Positions 61,979 through 64,000 of a stretch of 64,000 nucleotides of DNA are shown one piece after another. The stretch is taken from assembly GCA_024752435.1 (NCBI GenBank), contig CP103031.1, positions 740,001 through 804,000 of the forward strand, read 5' to 3'. Each line of letters opens with the position of its first letter. Within the stretch, counting starts at the first letter, position 1. The stretch comes from Allantophomopsis cytisporea (taxonomy: Eukaryota > Ascomycota > Leotiomycetes > Phacidiales > Phacidiaceae). The notes under the pieces were generated by a model that worked only from the letters and a program-made list of their open reading frames with translations, made no database searches and was not told the DNA's origin. A program made the position numbers and the translations under genes.

Positions 61979-63109
61979 ATGTCTGTCCCATCCACCCAAA
62001 AGCAATGGACTGTCGCAGGTACCACCGGCTTCGATGACCTGAAATTCGACACCTCTGCGCCCGTTCCCTCTGTCGGGGAGCAGGAAGTCCTCGTCAAGTT
62101 CCACGCCGCATCCCTCAACTACCGCGACCTGATCATCCCACAGGGCCAATACCCATTTGCGCAGCGTGAGGGCGTAGTGCCAGCCTCGGATGGTGCTGGA
62201 GAGGTCGTAGCTGTCGGCTCGAAGGTCTCCCGCTTCCAGAAGGGCGACCGCGTAGCAACCCTCTTCAACCAGGGCCACATCGCAGGTTCTTTGGACCTCA
62301 AGTCCGTGACCACCGGTGTCGGTGGCACGGTTGACGGTGCCCTCCGACAATATGGTGTTTACAGTGAGCAAGGCCTCGTGGAGATCCCAAAGAGCTTGAA
62401 CTGGCAGGAGGCCTCGACCCTCTCCTGTGCCGCCTTGACCGCTTGGAACGCCCTCTACGGCCTCAAGCAGGTCGTGCCTGGCGACTATGTCCTTACACAG
62501 GGAACCGGTGGTGTCAGTATCTTTGCGCTGCAGTTCGCTAAGGCCGCTGGTGCCAAGGTCATCTCGACAACCTCATCCGCAGCGAAGGCGGAGACCCTTA
62601 AGAAGCTTGGTGCCGACCACGTTATCAACTACAAGGAGAATGCGAACTGGGGTGAGGAGGCCAAGAAGTTGACTCCAGGCGGTGAGGGTGTTACGCATAT
62701 TCTTGAGGTCGGTGGTCCAGCTACCTTGGCACAGTCGCTCAAGGCGATTAAGATTGACGGTCTTATTTCTATCATTGGGTATGTTCTATTTCCCATTTCC
62801 TTCCAATCCGCTCAGATGACATCTTGAGTTGGAGAGTACTAGAAGGATCATACTGACTCTCACAGATTCCTCGGAGGTAACGCAAAGGAGCAGCCATCTT
62901 TCCTTGACGCTCTCGTCAACATCTGCACTGTACGCGGTGTGCTTGTCGGAAGCCGCCAACAGTTCGAGGCCATGAACCGCGCCATCGAGGCCAACGGCAT
63001 CAAGCCTGTCGTTGATGAGAAGGTTTTCACTCTCGAAACCGCTCGCGATGCCTATCAGTACATGTGGGACCAGAAGCACTTTGGAAAGTTGACCATCAAG
63101 ATCGACTAA
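61979..63109 (+). CDS. Quinone oxidoreductase-like medium-chain dehydrogenase/reductase
   Basis: Two exons: 61979-62778 and 62866-63109, giving 347 aa. The 87-nt intron runs from GTATGT to CTCACAG. The GroES-like N-terminal part (LVKFHAASLNYRDLIIPQG, VPASDGAGEVVAVG) is followed by a Rossmann domain with LTQGTGGVSIFALQFAKAAGAKVI and GADHVINYKE. The zinc-binding cysteines of classical alcohol dehydrogenases are absent, so it belongs to the zinc-free quinone reductase-type branch of the MDR family and should use NADPH. Codon use is strongly biased to C-ending codons (for example CTC, GTC, AAG), suggesting good expression. The physiological substrate is unknown; proteins like this are often labelled zinc-type alcohol dehydrogenases. 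Confidence 0.87.
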
Positions 63110-63861
63110 ATGCCATGACTATGCGAGAACGAACAAACATATACCCGTTATATCTAAATAATAACTTTGTTAAATGATGAACTATTCACAAATTCTCGAG
63201 GATTATGAAGTAGCGACGAGTATTGCTCATACTTCGTCAAACCAGTGATTCATAACAAAGAAATTGCTTAGGCCAGTCAACTTGTGCAACGCTTTCGATC
63301 GAATCAGCCGCAATATTTGAGACTGCCTAATTTACCCAGCCGGATTTCGAGCTTCACCCAAATACTCCGTCTAAACGACAGTTTTCTCCACCCAGAACAT
63401 AATGTCACAGCGAATCCAACAAATGATTATGCTCATCTACAGCCGGAGCTATCTCCCCTCCTCGTACACAAACATACTACACACCACCTTGCTCGTTTAC
63501 AATCGCCGTCTTACTCCCGACTGACCATTAATAGAACCCTTCACGGATAGCATACATCATAGCAACGTGTGATTATGGAGCTAGTCACGCCCTATCAAAA
63601 TCCAGGAACCTTTCAGCCATTAGAAAAAGAATTGCATATTCGCACCTAATGCGGAGATCCCAACCCGTGACAGTCATTCACGGTAATGCAAAGGCGAGGT
63701 AAGACTTTAGTTTGGTCCTGAGCTGCGCAGGTAAGGTACACATACCCGTCCAATTATTGATCATGTGACCCCCGAACAGATGCCCTACATAACAAAGGCA
63801 CTTGCGCCGCATCCTGGGTGGGACAAAAAAGTTCGATGTGCGGGGTGACCGCTTGCATATC
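63110..63861. other. Intergenic region before the last gene
   Basis: No gene or RNA seen. The last 120 bp (CCAATTATTG near 63740, then GTGACCC) may be promoter sequence for the small secreted protein gene. Confidence 0.35.
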
Positions 63862-64000
63862 ATGCAGCTCCTGCTTCTTGTCTTTGTTTTCACCGCGTCG
63901 CTCGTTTATGCTGACGTCGTGGCTGAGAGCGTGAATCTTTTCCACTGCGAGAAGCCGTTCCGAGGCAATTTCCGGTACGGCGGTTGCTGTGTTCGGTTTT
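63862..64000 (+). CDS. Small secreted cysteine-containing protein, 5' part only
   Basis: An ATG at 63862 opens a frame that stays open to the window edge (46 codons, no stop). The peptide starts MQLLLLVFVFTASLVYADVV, a textbook signal peptide with probable cleavage after Ala17. The mature part begins with VNLFHCEKPFRGNFRYGGCCVRF, holding a single Cys and a Cys-Cys pair. Many fungal small secreted proteins (effector candidates, hydrophobin-like or antimicrobial peptides) begin this way, but the 13-residue spacing between the first Cys and the CC pair is longer than in hydrophobins. The rest lies outside the window, so length and class are open. Confidence 0.55.
   Translation, partial: MQLLLLVFVFTASLVYADVVAESVNLFHCEKPFRGNFRYGGCCVRF

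Overview
This window looks like a nuclear segment from a filamentous ascomycete (Pezizomycotina). The genes carry short GT-AG introns, mostly 45-140 nt, with CTAAC/CTGAC-like branch points. Gene content is typical of the group: XlnR, Zn2Cys6 and bZIP regulators, a bifunctional pseudouridine enzyme, a SLATT_fungal protein and choline sulfatase. Intergenic regions are long and rich in simple repeats. I cannot name the genus; Leotiomycetes would fit but is a guess. All gene models come from reading splice signals by eye; every multi-exon model given closes in frame.

Layout. 1-3.1 kb: transposon-like and decayed DNA, with a probable copia-type 3' LTR, an AT-rich stretch, and the broken remains of a His-Me finger (HNH-like) endonuclease gene on the minus strand. 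3.9-8.4 kb: a Mae1-like dicarboxylate transporter, a membrane-anchored short-chain dehydrogenase, and an unknown 206-aa protein. 9.8-10.1 kb: a MITE-like inverted repeat. 10.4-20.9 kb: a housekeeping block with a HAD phosphatase, uracil-5-carboxylate (isoorotate) decarboxylase, dolichyldiphosphatase, the fused pseudouridine-5'-phosphate glycosidase/pseudouridine kinase (five exons, minus strand), and the AP endonuclease Apn1. Two of these enzymes release free uracil and lie within 7 kb of each other.

20.9-36 kb: choline sulfatase, a SLATT two-helix membrane protein, a tentative 56-aa spliced gene, and an MTR-like neutral amino acid permease, separated by multi-kilobase regions in which I see no convincing gene. 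36-44 kb: a NirA/NIT-4-like Zn2Cys6 regulator and a bZIP regulator. 45.5-51.9 kb: a 2,098-aa protein of unknown function with two SAP-like motifs, coiled coils and two OGFr-like domains. The second of these becomes complete only when a 53-nt intron is removed. 52.6-55.8 kb: xlnR, the xylan/cellulose-response activator (four exons, minus strand). 55.8-62 kb: a 6.2-kb gene-poor divergent intergenic region packed with microsatellites. 62-63.1 kb: a quinone oxidoreductase-like MDR enzyme. 63.86 kb to the end: the start of a small secreted cysteine-containing protein cut by the window edge.

How the genes work together: there is no clear biosynthetic cluster. The recurring theme is nutrient use and its control (malate, choline sulfate, amino acids, pyrimidine salvage, and nitrogen- and xylan-responsive regulators). 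The most unusual items are the giant OGFr/SAP protein, the decayed endonuclease gene, the SLATT protein and the repeat-rich xlnR upstream region.
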